DNA of 64,000 bases from Streptococcus oralis subsp. tigurinus AZ_3a (GCA_000344275.1 AORU01000006.1:1-64000), one strand, 5' to 3'. Numbered from the stretch's first letter, positions 47,116 to 57,362 are shown. Numbers and translations are program-made. The notes: generated from the letters alone by a model not told the origin.

Positions 47116-48085
47116 CTACAGTTCACCCTTCACCAATCTATCAAAATAGGTTCCTGTCGCTTCATTTATCGGACACTTATAACTACACTTAAACAATGCA
47201 GTTGTTGATAAAACTCCTGCCCACTCTTTTTCATCATACTGATTAGAAAAATTGTCTGCCAAAAAGAACAACTCCTGATTATTTTCTTCGACTTTATCAA
47301 TATAGTTTCTAATCAAGTCATTTGTCCTATAACCTAATTCTATAATATAGTCAATCAAAAAATAATCTAGCACTATATCGTATTTCATAAAATATGCTAC
47401 ATGAAATTTCTCTAAAAAATCAAATACTATGTTTTGCTTTTCCCCTGACAAACAAAATGCAGACCACCTACCATTTGCGATATATTTGGGCACTCTCTCA
47501 TGTGTCTTTGCTCGAATAGTATAAAAATCTTTTTTAAAATAATCTAGTTCTCGTGAAGAATCAACATAAATAGTCGAATCTAACCACACTCCTCCATATT
47601 TTGAAAGCAATGTTCCCCTTACAACATCCGAGTATTTTATAAAATCTATAGTTCCATTCTCATATTTTTCTACGATCTCTGATGGAAGTGTCACATATTC
47701 ACGGATATTATTTTTATCCAAAAAAAACAAATTTATATCCGTATTTTTCTGCATATTTCCTTTGGCTATCAATCGTCTTCTGAACCAACTTAGGAGCACT
47801 TTCGTATCCTTGCATCCACATAGAGAAGATTTTTCTTTGTTCTATCTCCTTGTGCGATACCTCTTTAAAGTTATAGGATTTTAAAAATTGGCTAAAATCT
47901 TTTTCCAAAAAATTTATGATTGTTTCATGTTTGTATTGATAAAAATCACTAGCTATATTATTGAAAATTTTATAATTCCCTATCCGTCCCCAAAACTTTT
48001 CAAATAATTTATTCCGAGCAATAGCAGGAGTAAATGATTTTCTTAATACAAAATACTCGTTTATTACTTTTCCTATTTTCCTCAT
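47116..48085 (-). pseudogene. wciE: Capsule glycosyltransferase (GT32-like, WciE position) frameshifted at a T8 run
   Basis: From the ATG at 48085 the frame runs 123 codons to a stop at 47714. The rest of the protein continues in another frame from FLDKNNIREYVTLPSEIVEK to a stop at 47116. The switch point is a run of eight T on the coding strand (47720-47727); with seven T the whole 322-residue protein would read through. The intact protein has the N-terminal IFSMWMQGYESAPKLV motif and the GGVWLDSTIYVD DxD motif of GT32-like polysaccharide transferases. The gene may be phase-variable, decayed, rescued by slippage, or a sequencing error. Confidence 0.8.
47720..47727 (-). repeat. T8 homopolymer at the frameshift in the WciE-type gene
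   Basis: Eight consecutive T residues on the coding strand (eight A on the plus strand). Loss of one restores a single long reading frame. Runs of this length are known slippage sites in replication and transcription. Confidence 0.8.
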
Positions 48086-48086
48086 A

Positions 48087-49085
48087 TTATTTTCTTATCC
48101 CCAGAAAATATTTCACCTTAAATCTGATATATTTCACAGCTTTAAAAAAGTATAGTGGTATTTTTTTTATCCGTCCTTCTTTTATTAGCCAATTATCAAA
48201 TTCAAAACACTCGCTGTTTTTCCCCTCTTTTTTAGATAAATTAAAATAAATTATCCATTGCTGTCTTATTAAATTTAAAATCAATTTCCATGTTATTCTC
48301 TTTAAAACAGCGCTAGATATCATTTGATTATAAAAATCAACCAAATGATAGATCACTTGTTTATGCATATCACGATTTTTAATATAACTCGCCATACTAA
48401 CGCTTTGTGTCTCTGTTCCTAGACGATATCTATAGATACTTTTATCAAATAAAACAACCCTTTTTACATATGGAAGCATATAAACAATATATTCCATATC
48501 TACATAGAACATTTTTTCAGACAACCGAATATTGTTCTCTCGCAACAGACTCGTTTTCACAGTAATGGAATGCATTCCTACTGTTTGTTTAATTCGTGCA
48601 TAGAATTCTTCTGCAGAATAGATCACCTCGTTCTCAACTTGCGAAAACTCGTTACACTCTTCTTCACGCTCTATATCACCTCGATAATTCACAAAAATTT
48701 TATCATATGGTGATAAAACTTGATCCACATCCACCTCAGATAGAAACACTATCAAATCTTCTAAATTATTGGTGTTCACCCAATCATCTGCATCTACCAC
48801 TTTAAAGTAATTACCAACAGCATTTTCAATCCCCGCATTTACTGCCGAACCGTGACCTCCGTTTTCCTTACTTATAACTCTGACAATTCCCTCATATTCT
48901 CTCTCGAATTGTCTTGCTATTTCTTCGGTTTTGTCTGTAGAACCATCGTTTACAATCAGTAATTCTACCCTCTCTATATTCTTAGCAGAAAGTATCGTCG
49001 GCATCGTCTCTTGTAAATAATTTTCTGCATTATATGATGGTACAACTACTGTTAATATTTTTCCAGTATTTTTTTTCTCCGTCAC
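48087..49085 (-). CDS. wciD: Capsule glycosyltransferase, GT2 family (WciD position)
   Basis: A 332-residue family 2 glycosyltransferase translated from a GTG that overlaps the TGA of the upstream gene (GTGA), so translation is probably coupled. The donor-binding domain carries VVPSYNAENYLQETM, VNDGSTDKTEEIA and VVDADDWVNTNN. An A8 run lies in codons 4-6 (49069-49076) and another near the 3' end (48161-48168); both are in frame. The symbol is by gene order. Confidence 0.75.
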   Translation of the reverse strand: MTEKKNTGKILTVVVPSYNAENYLQETMPTILSAKNIERVELLIVNDGSTDKTEEIARQFEREYEGIVRVISKENGGHGSAVNAGIENAVGNYFKVVDADDWVNTNNLEDLIVFLSEVDVDQVLSPYDKIFVNYRGDIEREEECNEFSQVENEVIYSAEEFYARIKQTVGMHSITVKTSLLRENNIRLSEKMFYVDMEYIVYMLPYVKRVVLFDKSIYRYRLGTETQSVSMASYIKNRDMHKQVIYHLVDFYNQMISSAVLKRITWKLILNLIRQQWIIYFNLSKKEGKNSECFEFDNWLIKEGRIKKIPLYFFKAVKYIRFKVKYFLGIRK

Positions 49086-50122
49086 TTTGCTATCCTCTCT
49101 AATTGCTGATAAATTGATGCTTGTATATTTTCATTTAACAACTCTTGCTTATATTTTGATACATTAAAATCTAACTCATTAAGTTTATTTGAAGTCTGAT
49201 CAATAATTTCTATAATACTGTCTGCTGTTTCTTCGTTTATCATTTCAATAAGACTAGCAGTTTCTTTATTAATCACCTCAGACACAACTCCCACATCGCT
49301 TACAATAATATAGAGACCATTTGCCATTGCTTCTAACATACTGATAGGTAAAGTTTCATCTTTATAATACGATGGTAAAACAAAGTAATGCATTTTTTGC
49401 AATAACTTTTTCTTATCACTACCATATACACCATCTAAATATGTTACATTATTCATACTATAAATTTCATTAATAAACCTGGTCTTTAAATTATTATCCT
49501 GAAATTTTCCAGAAAAATAAAAGTGATACTTCTCATTTCCCCTCATCTTTTTAGCAACTTCTAATAAAATTTCGTAACCTTTTTCTCTAATCATATTACT
49601 AAAAAAAATAATATTTATGGGTAGCTCGCTCATTTTTTTATTTAATTCATTTTTTTCAATAAATAAATATCTATCCACACCATTCCTAATTATTTTAAAT
49701 TTTTCGTCTGAAATTCTTAGTTGTTGAAACATTATTTTCGATTTCTCTCCCAATAATATAATCAAATCAACTTTAGAATACAATATTCTATTTATTATCA
49801 TTAGAGTTGGATGTTGTCTCATCACATTTCCAAAAGCACTATTATGAAAATGGGTCACTATTTTTTTCCTTTTCATTATCATAAAGAACAAAAATAGTGA
49901 GTCCCTAATATTACCAGCTACTGAACCAGCTGGAGTAAAATAATAAACATCAGTATCAGATATTAAAATTTGAAAAAGAGAGCTTAAAAATTTAAAATTA
50001 TTTGTTATATCTATTTCCGTTACTCTTGTAGCTCGATTGCAACAATAATCCCTAAAATCATTAATCGCCTTCCCAAGACCTGTTCTCTTATTTTTTATCT
50101 GTCCAATAATAGTTACTTTCAT
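49082..50122 (-). CDS. wciC: Capsule glycosyltransferase, GT4 family (WciC position)
   Basis: A 346-residue GT-B (family 4) glycosyltransferase. The acceptor domain begins with the glycine-containing MKVTIIGQIKNKRTGLGKAI. The C-terminal donor domain has IIFFSNMIREKGYEILLEVA and the EX7E-type motif DETLPISMLEAMANG. It adds a sugar with retention of configuration, using a nucleotide sugar. It is strongly AT-rich compared with flanking genes, consistent with capsule gene exchange. Confidence 0.78.
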   Translation of the reverse strand: MKVTIIGQIKNKRTGLGKAINDFRDYCCNRATRVTEIDITNNFKFLSSLFQILISDTDVYYFTPAGSVAGNIRDSLFLFFMIMKRKKIVTHFHNSAFGNVMRQHPTLMIINRILYSKVDLIILLGEKSKIMFQQLRISDEKFKIIRNGVDRYLFIEKNELNKKMSELPINIIFFSNMIREKGYEILLEVAKKMRGNEKYHFYFSGKFQDNNLKTRFINEIYSMNNVTYLDGVYGSDKKKLLQKMHYFVLPSYYKDETLPISMLEAMANGLYIIVSDVGVVSEVINKETASLIEMINEETADSIIEIIDQTSNKLNELDFNVSKYKQELLNENIQASIYQQLERIAK

Positions 50123-50125
50123 ATC

Positions 50126-50917
50126 CTAAAAACTCTGTCCATACTTCTTTCCAAAAAACTTAGCTTGTAAGAATGCTATCCCCTTTTTTTGCAGATTTAC
50201 CTTTTCCATATACATAAACGGTATTTCTGTAGGAATTAATGCATTCTTTTCTAGCCAAACGTTAAAAAGTAACTCACTAATTCGACCAAACAAGCGAGAT
50301 TCAAAAGTAGTTAATTCTGATAAATCTATCTGTTCATAGAGGTTATCTAAAATAGGGAATAGCCAGGAAAAATAAGCATCTACTAACTCTTTTTTCATAA
50401 TAAACATATTAAACATATAGCCACTTCTTTGCTTCATTACTCTATCAAAAGGCGATAAATAATCTGGACTTTGTTTTTTTATGATTTCCCTAGTTAAATC
50501 TAGATGGCTTCCATCAAGAGTATGTGCATAATGAGAATACAATGTTTCAATATAGTATTTTCTTTTTTTAGGAGTAAGTATATCTGACTTTTTCAATAAT
50601 TCTTCAATGTCTGATCGAGATAAGATAACATCATTCATGTTTATTGATTCATTATACGACTGAGATATTTTTGTAAAATAACGACGATAGTGTACTAAAC
50701 CTAGATAATCACAGTTCAAATTCTTCCATGCCCAGTAAAGTCCTGTCAATTCACAATAATATGGATTTAAAGATGAAATATTATCACCAGTATTATCTCC
50801 AATAAAACCGATATCTGATTTCCCCTCTCTCCCAACATGTATTGGAAGATAAAGAGTATTATCTTGAGGCATTTCAGCCTCTTTGTGTGTTGCCACTATG
50901 ATTTTTACATCTATCAA
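50126..50917 (-). CDS. wciB: Capsule glycosyltransferase, DUF4422 family (WciB position), TTG start
   Basis: A 263-residue DUF4422-family transferase, recognised by KIIVATHKEAEMP, YCELTGLYWAWKN and LVHYRRYF near the N-terminus and FESRLFGRISELLFNVWL near the C-terminus. The only in-frame start fitting the alignment is TTG at 50917, one base after the wchA stop, with GAAGGGG upstream. A rare start in this spot may lower expression. It probably adds the second sugar of the repeat unit. The symbol is by family and order. Confidence 0.75.
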   Translation of the reverse strand: MIDVKIIVATHKEAEMPQDNTLYLPIHVGREGKSDIGFIGDNTGDNISSLNPYYCELTGLYWAWKNLNCDYLGLVHYRRYFTKISQSYNESINMNDVILSRSDIEELLKKSDILTPKKRKYYIETLYSHYAHTLDGSHLDLTREIIKKQSPDYLSPFDRVMKQRSGYMFNMFIMKKELVDAYFSWLFPILDNLYEQIDLSELTTFESRLFGRISELLFNVWLEKNALIPTEIPFMYMEKVNLQKKGIAFLQAKFFGKKYGQSF

Positions 50918-50918
50918 C

Positions 50919-52286
50919 CTACTTCGCCCCTTCTCTCATAAATACCACTTTGACGGTCTTTAACAATATTTCAATATCTTTCCAGATGGTCCAATCATCA
51001 ATATAAGCCACGTCCAACTTAACAACATCATCAAAGTCCGTGATTTTACTACGACCACTCACCTGCCATAGACCAGTAATTCCAGGCTTAAAACTAAGAC
51101 GACGTTTCTGTTCAGGAGTATATTTTTCATACTCATCAACTGTTGGGGGACGTGTCCCAACCAAACTCATATCTCCCATTAAAACATTCCAAAACTGAGG
51201 GAGTTCATCTAGACTGGTCTTACGAATAAATCTCCCTATCTTTGTTATACGAGGATCATCATCGACTTTAAACATACCACCTTGCATGGTATTTTGTGCA
51301 AGGAGTTCTTGCTTCCTTTTCTCAGCATCCACGCACATAGATCTAAATTTATAAAAAGTGAAATGTCGACCATTTTTTCCGATACGAGTTTGAGAAAAAA
51401 TAGCGTGTCCGCCATCTTTTCGAATCACCGGAACCAAAACAATACTCACCAATCCACAAATAAGTAGTCCGATAATCGAGCCTATGATATCAATGAAACG
51501 TTTAGCAATAACGTGGCTTGTCTTATAAAATTTTGTAGAAAACGTAATGACATTCAAGCCTGCCATTCCGCGAATCTTTTTATCGCTACCTAGATAGTTA
51601 TTGAAGGCATTCAGGTTAACTGTCACGTCAATTCCCATTGTTTCAAAAAGAGAGATAAACTCCCCAATGTCATACTCTTCACTTGGTAAATTGATAAAAA
51701 CTTCATCAACCACTTCATGGGTAGCAAAGTCTAAGATGTTCTCTGCAGGTACAACAGTTACGGATGCATGCTGAAAATTAGGCTGATCTAAAACACTGAC
51801 CGCCACCAATTCCCAAAAAATATCTCCCGACTCTATCAGTCTATCTACAACTTTCTCAACTCTGGAAGTAGCTGTTATCAAGAATATTTTTTTACTCCCC
51901 TTGAAATTTGGAAAGATACGTCTCCTATAGCGTTTAATGCACAGATTCAACAAATACAACAAAATAGAATGTATTGTCAAAAAATAAATCATGCCACGTC
52001 TAGAGATACTAAAACGATCTTCTAAAAAGAAGTTTGAAATACTGATAGCTAAAGCAAAGAAAACGATATATTTTATAGTGCTGATAAACTCAGCTAAATA
52101 ACCCCTTTTAAAAAAATCACGCTCATAATCACTGATGTTAAAAACAACAAAATGCAGAATAAACAAGATAATAACAGAGGTATTCACAATCTCTGTTTCT
52201 CTAACAAAACTAAGTAAATAAGCTAAAAAAATGACAAGAAAACTCTGGATTACCGCCAAAGTAATCTTCAATCCCTTTTCTTCCAT
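50919..52286 (-). CDS. wchA: Undecaprenyl-phosphate sugar-1-phosphate transferase (WchA type)
   Basis: A 455-residue initiating transferase. Four or five N-terminal membrane segments, a CoA-binding-like middle domain and a last membrane segment near residue 280 precede the bacterial sugar transferase domain. That domain contains FYKFRSMCVDAEKR, SLDELPQFWNVLMGDMSLVG and RPGITGLWQVSGR-like sequence (FKPGITGLWQVSGRSK). It places the first sugar phosphate on the lipid carrier, glucose-1-phosphate if it is a true WchA. The length equals that I recall for WchA, but specificity is not provable by eye. Confidence 0.88.
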   Translation of the reverse strand: MEEKGLKITLAVIQSFLVIFLAYLLSFVRETEIVNTSVIILFILHFVVFNISDYERDFFKRGYLAEFISTIKYIVFFALAISISNFFLEDRFSISRRGMIYFLTIHSILLYLLNLCIKRYRRRIFPNFKGSKKIFLITATSRVEKVVDRLIESGDIFWELVAVSVLDQPNFQHASVTVVPAENILDFATHEVVDEVFINLPSEEYDIGEFISLFETMGIDVTVNLNAFNNYLGSDKKIRGMAGLNVITFSTKFYKTSHVIAKRFIDIIGSIIGLLICGLVSIVLVPVIRKDGGHAIFSQTRIGKNGRHFTFYKFRSMCVDAEKRKQELLAQNTMQGGMFKVDDDPRITKIGRFIRKTSLDELPQFWNVLMGDMSLVGTRPPTVDEYEKYTPEQKRRLSFKPGITGLWQVSGRSKITDFDDVVKLDVAYIDDWTIWKDIEILLKTVKVVFMREGAK

Positions 52287-52307
52287 AATATCTTCCTAAG
52301 CCATCTC

Positions 52308-52991
52308 TTATTTTTTCCCGTAAGAACCATAAGCTCCATATGATCCATATTTCTCAGCCAAGATATTCAATTTATTTAATACAAGCCCTAAGAACGGTTT
52401 GCTTGTTTGTTCCAATTGTTCTTTGGCCTTTTGGATATCACGTTGGTTTGTTTCACCAGCTGCAGTCACCAAGATTGAAGCATCACATTTCTGAGTGATG
52501 ATAGCTGCATCAATCACGACTCCGATAGGAGCAGTGTCCACAATAATGTAATCAAAGTACTTGCGCAAAGTATCAAGCATAGTCTTAAAATTCTCACTTT
52601 GCAACAAAGCCGTTGGATTTGGGGAAACGGAACCAGCTTGAATGACAAACAAATTTTCAATATTCGAATCACATAATCCTTGTGATAAATCTGTTGTCCC
52701 TGATAAAAATTCTGTTAGTCCCGTGATCCTTTCACGCGATTTAAAAATACCTGACATGACAGAATTACGAATATCGGCGTCAATTAAAAGCGTCTTATAT
52801 CCAGCACGCGCAAAGGCCCAAGCAATATTGGTAGAAGTAGTTGACTTCCCTTCCCCCGGTTTTACTGATGTAATGGAAATAACTTTTAAGTTATTTCCGC
52901 TCAATTGTATATTGGTACGAAGCGCATTGTAATATTCCTCTGCTTTTCTTGCCTGATTCAATTTTTTGTGTGCGATTTCTAATGTTGGCAT
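52308..52991 (-). CDS. wze: Capsule tyrosine kinase Wze (CpsD)
   Basis: A 227-residue BY-kinase. Walker A VKPGEGKSTTS and Walker A' KTLLIDADIRNS are clear, and DYIIVDTAPIG is the Walker B. The C-terminus is the autophosphorylated Tyr cluster YGSYGAYGSYGKK with four Tyr. It works with Wzd and the phosphatase Wzh to control polymer length and attachment to the wall. Confidence 0.96.
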   Translation of the reverse strand: MPTLEIAHKKLNQARKAEEYYNALRTNIQLSGNNLKVISITSVKPGEGKSTTSTNIAWAFARAGYKTLLIDADIRNSVMSGIFKSRERITGLTEFLSGTTDLSQGLCDSNIENLFVIQAGSVSPNPTALLQSENFKTMLDTLRKYFDYIIVDTAPIGVVIDAAIITQKCDASILVTAAGETNQRDIQKAKEQLEQTSKPFLGLVLNKLNILAEKYGSYGAYGSYGKK

Positions 52992-53000
52992 TCTTCTCTC

Positions 53001-53693
53001 CTATTTCAATTTATCCAAATTTGGAACAACTCCTAATAATGCAATTTGCATAACATCCTCAACGTCTTCTGGTCGTTTAACCCGTGTGTCTAGGAGTTCG
53101 ATAAGGATAACAGTAGCAATCATCACAACCGCTCCAGCAAGAAATCCAATCATGATATTACGACGAATGTTTGGTGAAGATGGTGAGGTTGCTGGGCGAG
53201 CCTCTTCGAGTGTCGTCACATCCGAAACCCGTGTAACACTAATAATCTTTTGAGCTGCAACCTCCCTCAACGAGTTTGCAATACGACTTGCTTCTTCAGG
53301 TGCACGATCTGTAACAGAGATCGATACGATACGTGTATCAACCGGAACTGTTACCTTAACTTTCTTAGTCAAATCCTTTGGAGAAAGATCCAGTTTCAAA
53401 TCCGTTGCAACCTTCTCCAAAACGTCTTGCGAAAGAATAATTTCGCGATAGTCTTTAACCAAGTAAGATCCTGCTTGCAAATCTTGGTTTGTTGGCCCTG
53501 ACTTATCTCCCTGATTACGATTAACTACATAGATACGTGTCGTACTGGTATATTCAGGCTTTACGATAAAGCTACTATAGGCAAAGGCTACTACCCCAGT
53601 TACGATTGCTACCAATGCAATTAGAACTTTCCGTTTCCATAGGATTTTAAGCAAGTGAAATACATCGATTTCCATCATATTTTGTTCTTTCAT
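53001..53693 (-). CDS. wzd: Capsule chain-length regulator / kinase modulator Wzd (CpsC)
   Basis: A 230-residue Wzz-type membrane protein with membrane segments near residues 19-39 and 176-196 and the conserved cytoplasmic tail [20 protein letters not shown]. It activates Wze and shapes chain length. It lies nine bases before wze in the operon. Confidence 0.95.
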   Translation of the reverse strand: MKEQNMMEIDVFHLLKILWKRKVLIALVAIVTGVVAFAYSSFIVKPEYTSTTRIYVVNRNQGDKSGPTNQDLQAGSYLVKDYREIILSQDVLEKVATDLKLDLSPKDLTKKVKVTVPVDTRIVSISVTDRAPEEASRIANSLREVAAQKIISVTRVSDVTTLEEARPATSPSSPNIRRNIMIGFLAGAVVMIATVILIELLDTRVKRPEDVEDVMQIALLGVVPNLDKLK

Positions 53694-53701
53694 TGTTTCT
53701 C

Positions 53702-54433
53702 CTAAATCAATTGATCCATTATTATTTTTCGTGGGTTATCTTTGAAGAGTTCCCTCGCCTTATCTTCGCTATACTTTTTAGCAATGATATCATAGGCTTC
53801 TTCCATATGAGGTGGTCTACGATCCAAGTTATGCATATCGCTAGCAATGACATGAACTAGATCACGTTCCAAGAAATACTGAGCTCTCTTTTTCATGAAT
53901 TTGTAGGTTTCTCCAAAGAGTTTTGGTTTCAAGACATGAGAACTATTGACCTGGGTATAGCACCCCATATCAATCAGTTCCCGAACTCGCTTTTCATTAT
54001 TTTCTAGAGCATCATAGCGCTCAATATGGGCAATTACTGGTGTGATCCCTAACATGAGAATATCACTCAGTCCTTTATGTATATCCCGATAGGGTGTATT
54101 CATACTAAACTCAATCAAAGCATAGTGACTATCATTGAGGGTTGGAATCAATTTCTTTTCCAATTTTTCGACAACATCTGGCGTATAGTATATTTCTGCA
54201 CCATAAGCGATGACAAGGTCATCTGCCACTTCCTTGGCTATTTCACGAACTTTCAAAAAGTTAGTTGCTATCTTCTCTTCTGGTGTCTCAAACATCCCTT
54301 TTCGACGATGAGACGTGGAAACAATGGTCCTGACCCCTTGACTATAGGCTTCTCTTAAAAGGTTTTTACTCTCCTCTATCGACTTTGGACCATCATCCAC
54401 ATCAAAAACAATGTGTGAATGGATGTCTATCAT
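53702..54433 (-). CDS. wzh: Mn-dependent protein-tyrosine phosphatase Wzh (CpsB)
   Basis: A 243-residue PHP-family phosphatase. Metal ligands lie in [38 protein letters not shown] and [15 protein letters not shown]. It dephosphorylates the Wze tyrosine tail. It follows wzg by one base. Confidence 0.96.
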   Translation of the reverse strand: MIDIHSHIVFDVDDGPKSIEESKNLLREAYSQGVRTIVSTSHRRKGMFETPEEKIATNFLKVREIAKEVADDLVIAYGAEIYYTPDVVEKLEKKLIPTLNDSHYALIEFSMNTPYRDIHKGLSDILMLGITPVIAHIERYDALENNEKRVRELIDMGCYTQVNSSHVLKPKLFGETYKFMKKRAQYFLERDLVHVIASDMHNLDRRPPHMEEAYDIIAKKYSEDKARELFKDNPRKIIMDQLI

Positions 54434-54434
54434 G

Positions 54435-55880
54435 CTACTTGCCCTCCATCACATCTTTGATAGCTGCCTTGGCTGCAGCCAAGCTACTTTCATCAATTTC
54501 CATCATATAGAGGTTGCTATCTGGCATAGCGTAGGACGGAAGATCCGTTCTACCAGTTCCTTTTAAGTCTTGGGAATTGACCTTATACTGACCACCACTA
54601 TCCAACTGTGTATTAACCAAGTCCATCATGGTTTCCAAAGGCATATTGGTTTGAAGAGAATCTTGCAATCCTTGAATAATGTTGTCATAATTCTTTAAAG
54701 CCTCTGCTGACGTTAACTTCTGAATGATGGCAACAATGACTTTTTGCTGGTTCCTACCACGGTCGCGGTCTCCATCTGCTAGAGAGTAGCGTTCGCGGAC
54801 AAAACCGAGGGCTTGTTCCGAGTCTAGATGAACATTCCCAACGGGATAATATTTCCCATTAGTGTGAGCAGTAAACTCCTGGTCATTATAAACATCCACA
54901 CCACCTAGAAGATCAATCAATTTCAAGAAAGAGGTGAAATTCAAACGAACATAGTAGTTAATATCAACTCCATATAGGTTTTCCAAGGTATGAATTGATG
55001 AGTCTACTCCATAAATTCCCGCGTGAGTCAATTTATCCTTTTGATTATTTCCTCCGTCCGCGATCGGAACATAAGAATCTCGAGGTGTTGTGGTGAGAAG
55101 GATTTTCTTAGTATCTCGATTTACAGTCATCAAGATGTTGACGTCTGAACGAGAAACTGAACTGATAGGTCCGTAGGTGTCAATACCACTGATATAAATA
55201 TTAAAGGATTGATTCTTAGATACCTTTGGTGCCGCAACATCCTTGGTTAGTTTTTTCGTATAGATTTTCTTAATTTTCGAAGCATAATCTGGATACTCTG
55301 CTTCAATGATATTTTCAAAGACACTGTTCAAGACAATCGCTTTCGCATCACCTGAAATCAAGCTCTTGTAGGCTGCTAGGTAAGATGCACTTTGTTCAAC
55401 CGCCAAGTCTTTGCTCTGAGTCGTCTTAATATCCGCTATCAATTTTTGGATATTGTCATTATCCGTTTCAGTCGGACCTGTTACACTCTCTAACTGGGTA
55501 ACGTTGTTGATTTCACTATCTTTTAAAACCACAACACTCATCGAATACTCTGAGTAGTTTGATGTCGCATTAATGTGATTAGTCAAGCCTACAAATTGGT
55601 GCAGAGCAAATAGCGAAACCGAACTAGTCAACACCGCAAGTACCAAAAAGAAAATCGTGAACTTTTCGGCTTTCTTATATATTATTAAAAGTAGAGCTGC
55701 GATAGCAGATAGTAAAACTAGAACTGTAGCTAAGATATTGAGATGCCTAAAGGCTAGGATATTATGTCTAAAAATTAAGAATAACAAAGAGCCACTCAAT
55801 AATAAATAAATGGCTAATAAGGCTATATTAATACTTCGTTTCACATTTCTTGAACGATTTCTCTTTGAACGTCTACTCAT
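54435..55880 (-). CDS. wzg: LytR-CpsA-Psr family capsule ligase/regulator Wzg
   Basis: A 481-residue protein with three N-terminal membrane segments, an accessory outside domain and an LCP domain. LCP motifs include [28 protein letters not shown] and [20 protein letters not shown] (active-site Asp and Arg). LCP proteins transfer lipid-linked capsule to peptidoglycan. It is the first gene of the capsule operon. Confidence 0.96.
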   Translation of the reverse strand: MSRRSKRNRSRNVKRSINIALLAIYLLLSGSLLFLIFRHNILAFRHLNILATVLVLLSAIAALLLIIYKKAEKFTIFFLVLAVLTSSVSLFALHQFVGLTNHINATSNYSEYSMSVVVLKDSEINNVTQLESVTGPTETDNDNIQKLIADIKTTQSKDLAVEQSASYLAAYKSLISGDAKAIVLNSVFENIIEAEYPDYASKIKKIYTKKLTKDVAAPKVSKNQSFNIYISGIDTYGPISSVSRSDVNILMTVNRDTKKILLTTTPRDSYVPIADGGNNQKDKLTHAGIYGVDSSIHTLENLYGVDINYYVRLNFTSFLKLIDLLGGVDVYNDQEFTAHTNGKYYPVGNVHLDSEQALGFVRERYSLADGDRDRGRNQQKVIVAIIQKLTSAEALKNYDNIIQGLQDSLQTNMPLETMMDLVNTQLDSGGQYKVNSQDLKGTGRTDLPSYAMPDSNLYMMEIDESSLAAAKAAIKDVMEGK

Positions 55881-55908
55881 GACAATCCCCTATACACGTT
55901 AATAATTA

Positions 55909-55922
55909 TGATTATTATATCA
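55909..55922 (-). promoter_or_regulatory. Capsule operon promoter (extended -10)
   Basis: On the minus strand TGTGATATAAT gives a TG-N-TATAAT extended -10 (TATAAT at 55914-55919), about 34 bases before the wzg start codon. No good -35 at the right distance was found. Confidence 0.65.
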
Positions 55923-56032
55923 CAATCATGAAAGGAATTCCATCAATTCCTGCTATTATCAGCGTTTTCATTCATTTTTTCTTAGCTATATTTTGAATTT
56001 ATGACTTCCATTAACGGAATCCTTGATAAAAC

Positions 56033-56064
56033 AAAAACAAGGCCCCTTATTATGAGGCCCCATT
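56033..56064 (-). terminator. Possible terminator after the ali-like pseudogene
   Basis: On the minus strand two GGGGCC blocks 10 bases apart can form a short GC stem, followed by CTTGTTTTTGTTTT. The stem is imperfect. Confidence 0.45.
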
Positions 56065-56071
56065 TCTGTTT

Positions 56072-57234
56072 TTATTTGATATGATTTTCAAACTCTTTTT
56101 GGCTCTTTTCAATAGCCTTTTTACTTTCTGCTTCCCACTTGGCCTTGGCTTCGTCGAATTGTTTCTTGGTAACAGGATCTTTTTGCAATCTCATGTACTT
56201 ATAATTATTTCCGTCACCCTTGATTCCCTTTAGGGAGTAAGCATGTGTAAATGGAGTTGCTTTGGCTACAGAGACTGTACCACCCGTTTGACATAGCAGA
56301 CATGATTAGAGAATTGTCAACCATCCATACTTGAGCTTCGTCTGTTTTGGCTGTTTTATTGTAAGACTGGCGGTTTACGTTAACGGTGAGGTAGTAGCTT
56401 GTCGCTTCTTGTGGACTGTAAACAATCTTATCGCCGTACTCTTGTTTAGTTGACTCAAAGTTTGAGCTTGTTGGGAAGAGACGGGCTGTTGTATAAGCTC
56501 CGTGTGTAAAGCTACGAATCAAAGATTCTTTGTCTGATCCATCGTAGGAAGTTAGTTTGACATTGTCAATCTTAACGTTGCCCTTATCCCAGTAGTTTGG
56601 ATTCTTTTCATACTCAATGACCGATAAGGATACTTGATATTGTTGACGCACCATAATCGTTTCCTTTAGAATTCAAAAATTCTTCATTTACTGGAAGCAT
56701 GGTTGCCGTTGTGACTTTAGAGTTTCAGAAGCTTTCTCGATTGTTGAGCGTGTATTCTACCGTGTAATCGTCAACCGCCTTGACTCCTACAGTAGAAAAG
56801 TCATTGTTTTATCCACTGATGTAGGCAACCAAATCTTCGATAGAATCCTGAAAGAGAGAGGCCGTCTGATTTCCCATCAGCTGCGTGTTTCAGTCCTGTG
56901 CCTTGACTTCAGCGTACTCTTCTCCCTCAGAAGTATACCATTTTACACACTTACGAAATTTGTAGGTGTAAGTCAAACCATCTTTAGAAACAGACCAGTC
57001 TTCTGCAAGCGACGGAATCAAATTTCCATACTTATCATTTTCCAAAAGACCATCGATAACGTTCGCTATGACATCAGAAGTTGAACTCTTACTCGTTACA
57101 CTATAATCCAAAGCATAGACATAAGAGAATATCTTGGGTGCATCAGCCTTCTTTTCGCTGTGCCCACAAGCTATTAACAGAAGGGCTGCACTCAAGGTCA
57201 CTCCCGCTCCTAAAAGCTACTTTCCTGATCTCAT
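56072..57234 (-). pseudogene. Decayed AliB/AliA-like oligopeptide-binding protein gene
   Basis: Remnant of a family 5 solute-binding lipoprotein related to AliA. The start region (57234) has an in-frame TAG at codon 6; the lipobox region then reads LLLIACGHSEKK. Homology to AliA continues through ENDKYGNLIPSLAEDWSVSK, then breaks at several frameshifts. The frame 56214-56654 jumps from NRQSYNKTAKTDEAQ straight to C-terminal sequence, so most of the second lobe is deleted. The last 40 codons end EFENHIK. No function is possible. Between dexB and wzg many pneumococcal strains carry debris; this copy tells of an old ali duplication. Confidence 0.88.
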
Positions 57235-57362
57235 AAGTATCTCCTTCAAGATAGTATTTTCACCATTATACCTTATTTTTTATAAATACAAGGACTTTCG
57301 CCAGATTTTTTTAGAAAATTCTAACAAATATTTTTTAAAGATTTCTCTACACAATTTTTAGT

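Noticed and set aside
55881..56032. Regulatory 37-CE-like operator upstream of the capsule promoter
   Set aside because: I do not recall the motif precisely enough to claim a match and saw no strong inverted repeat there.
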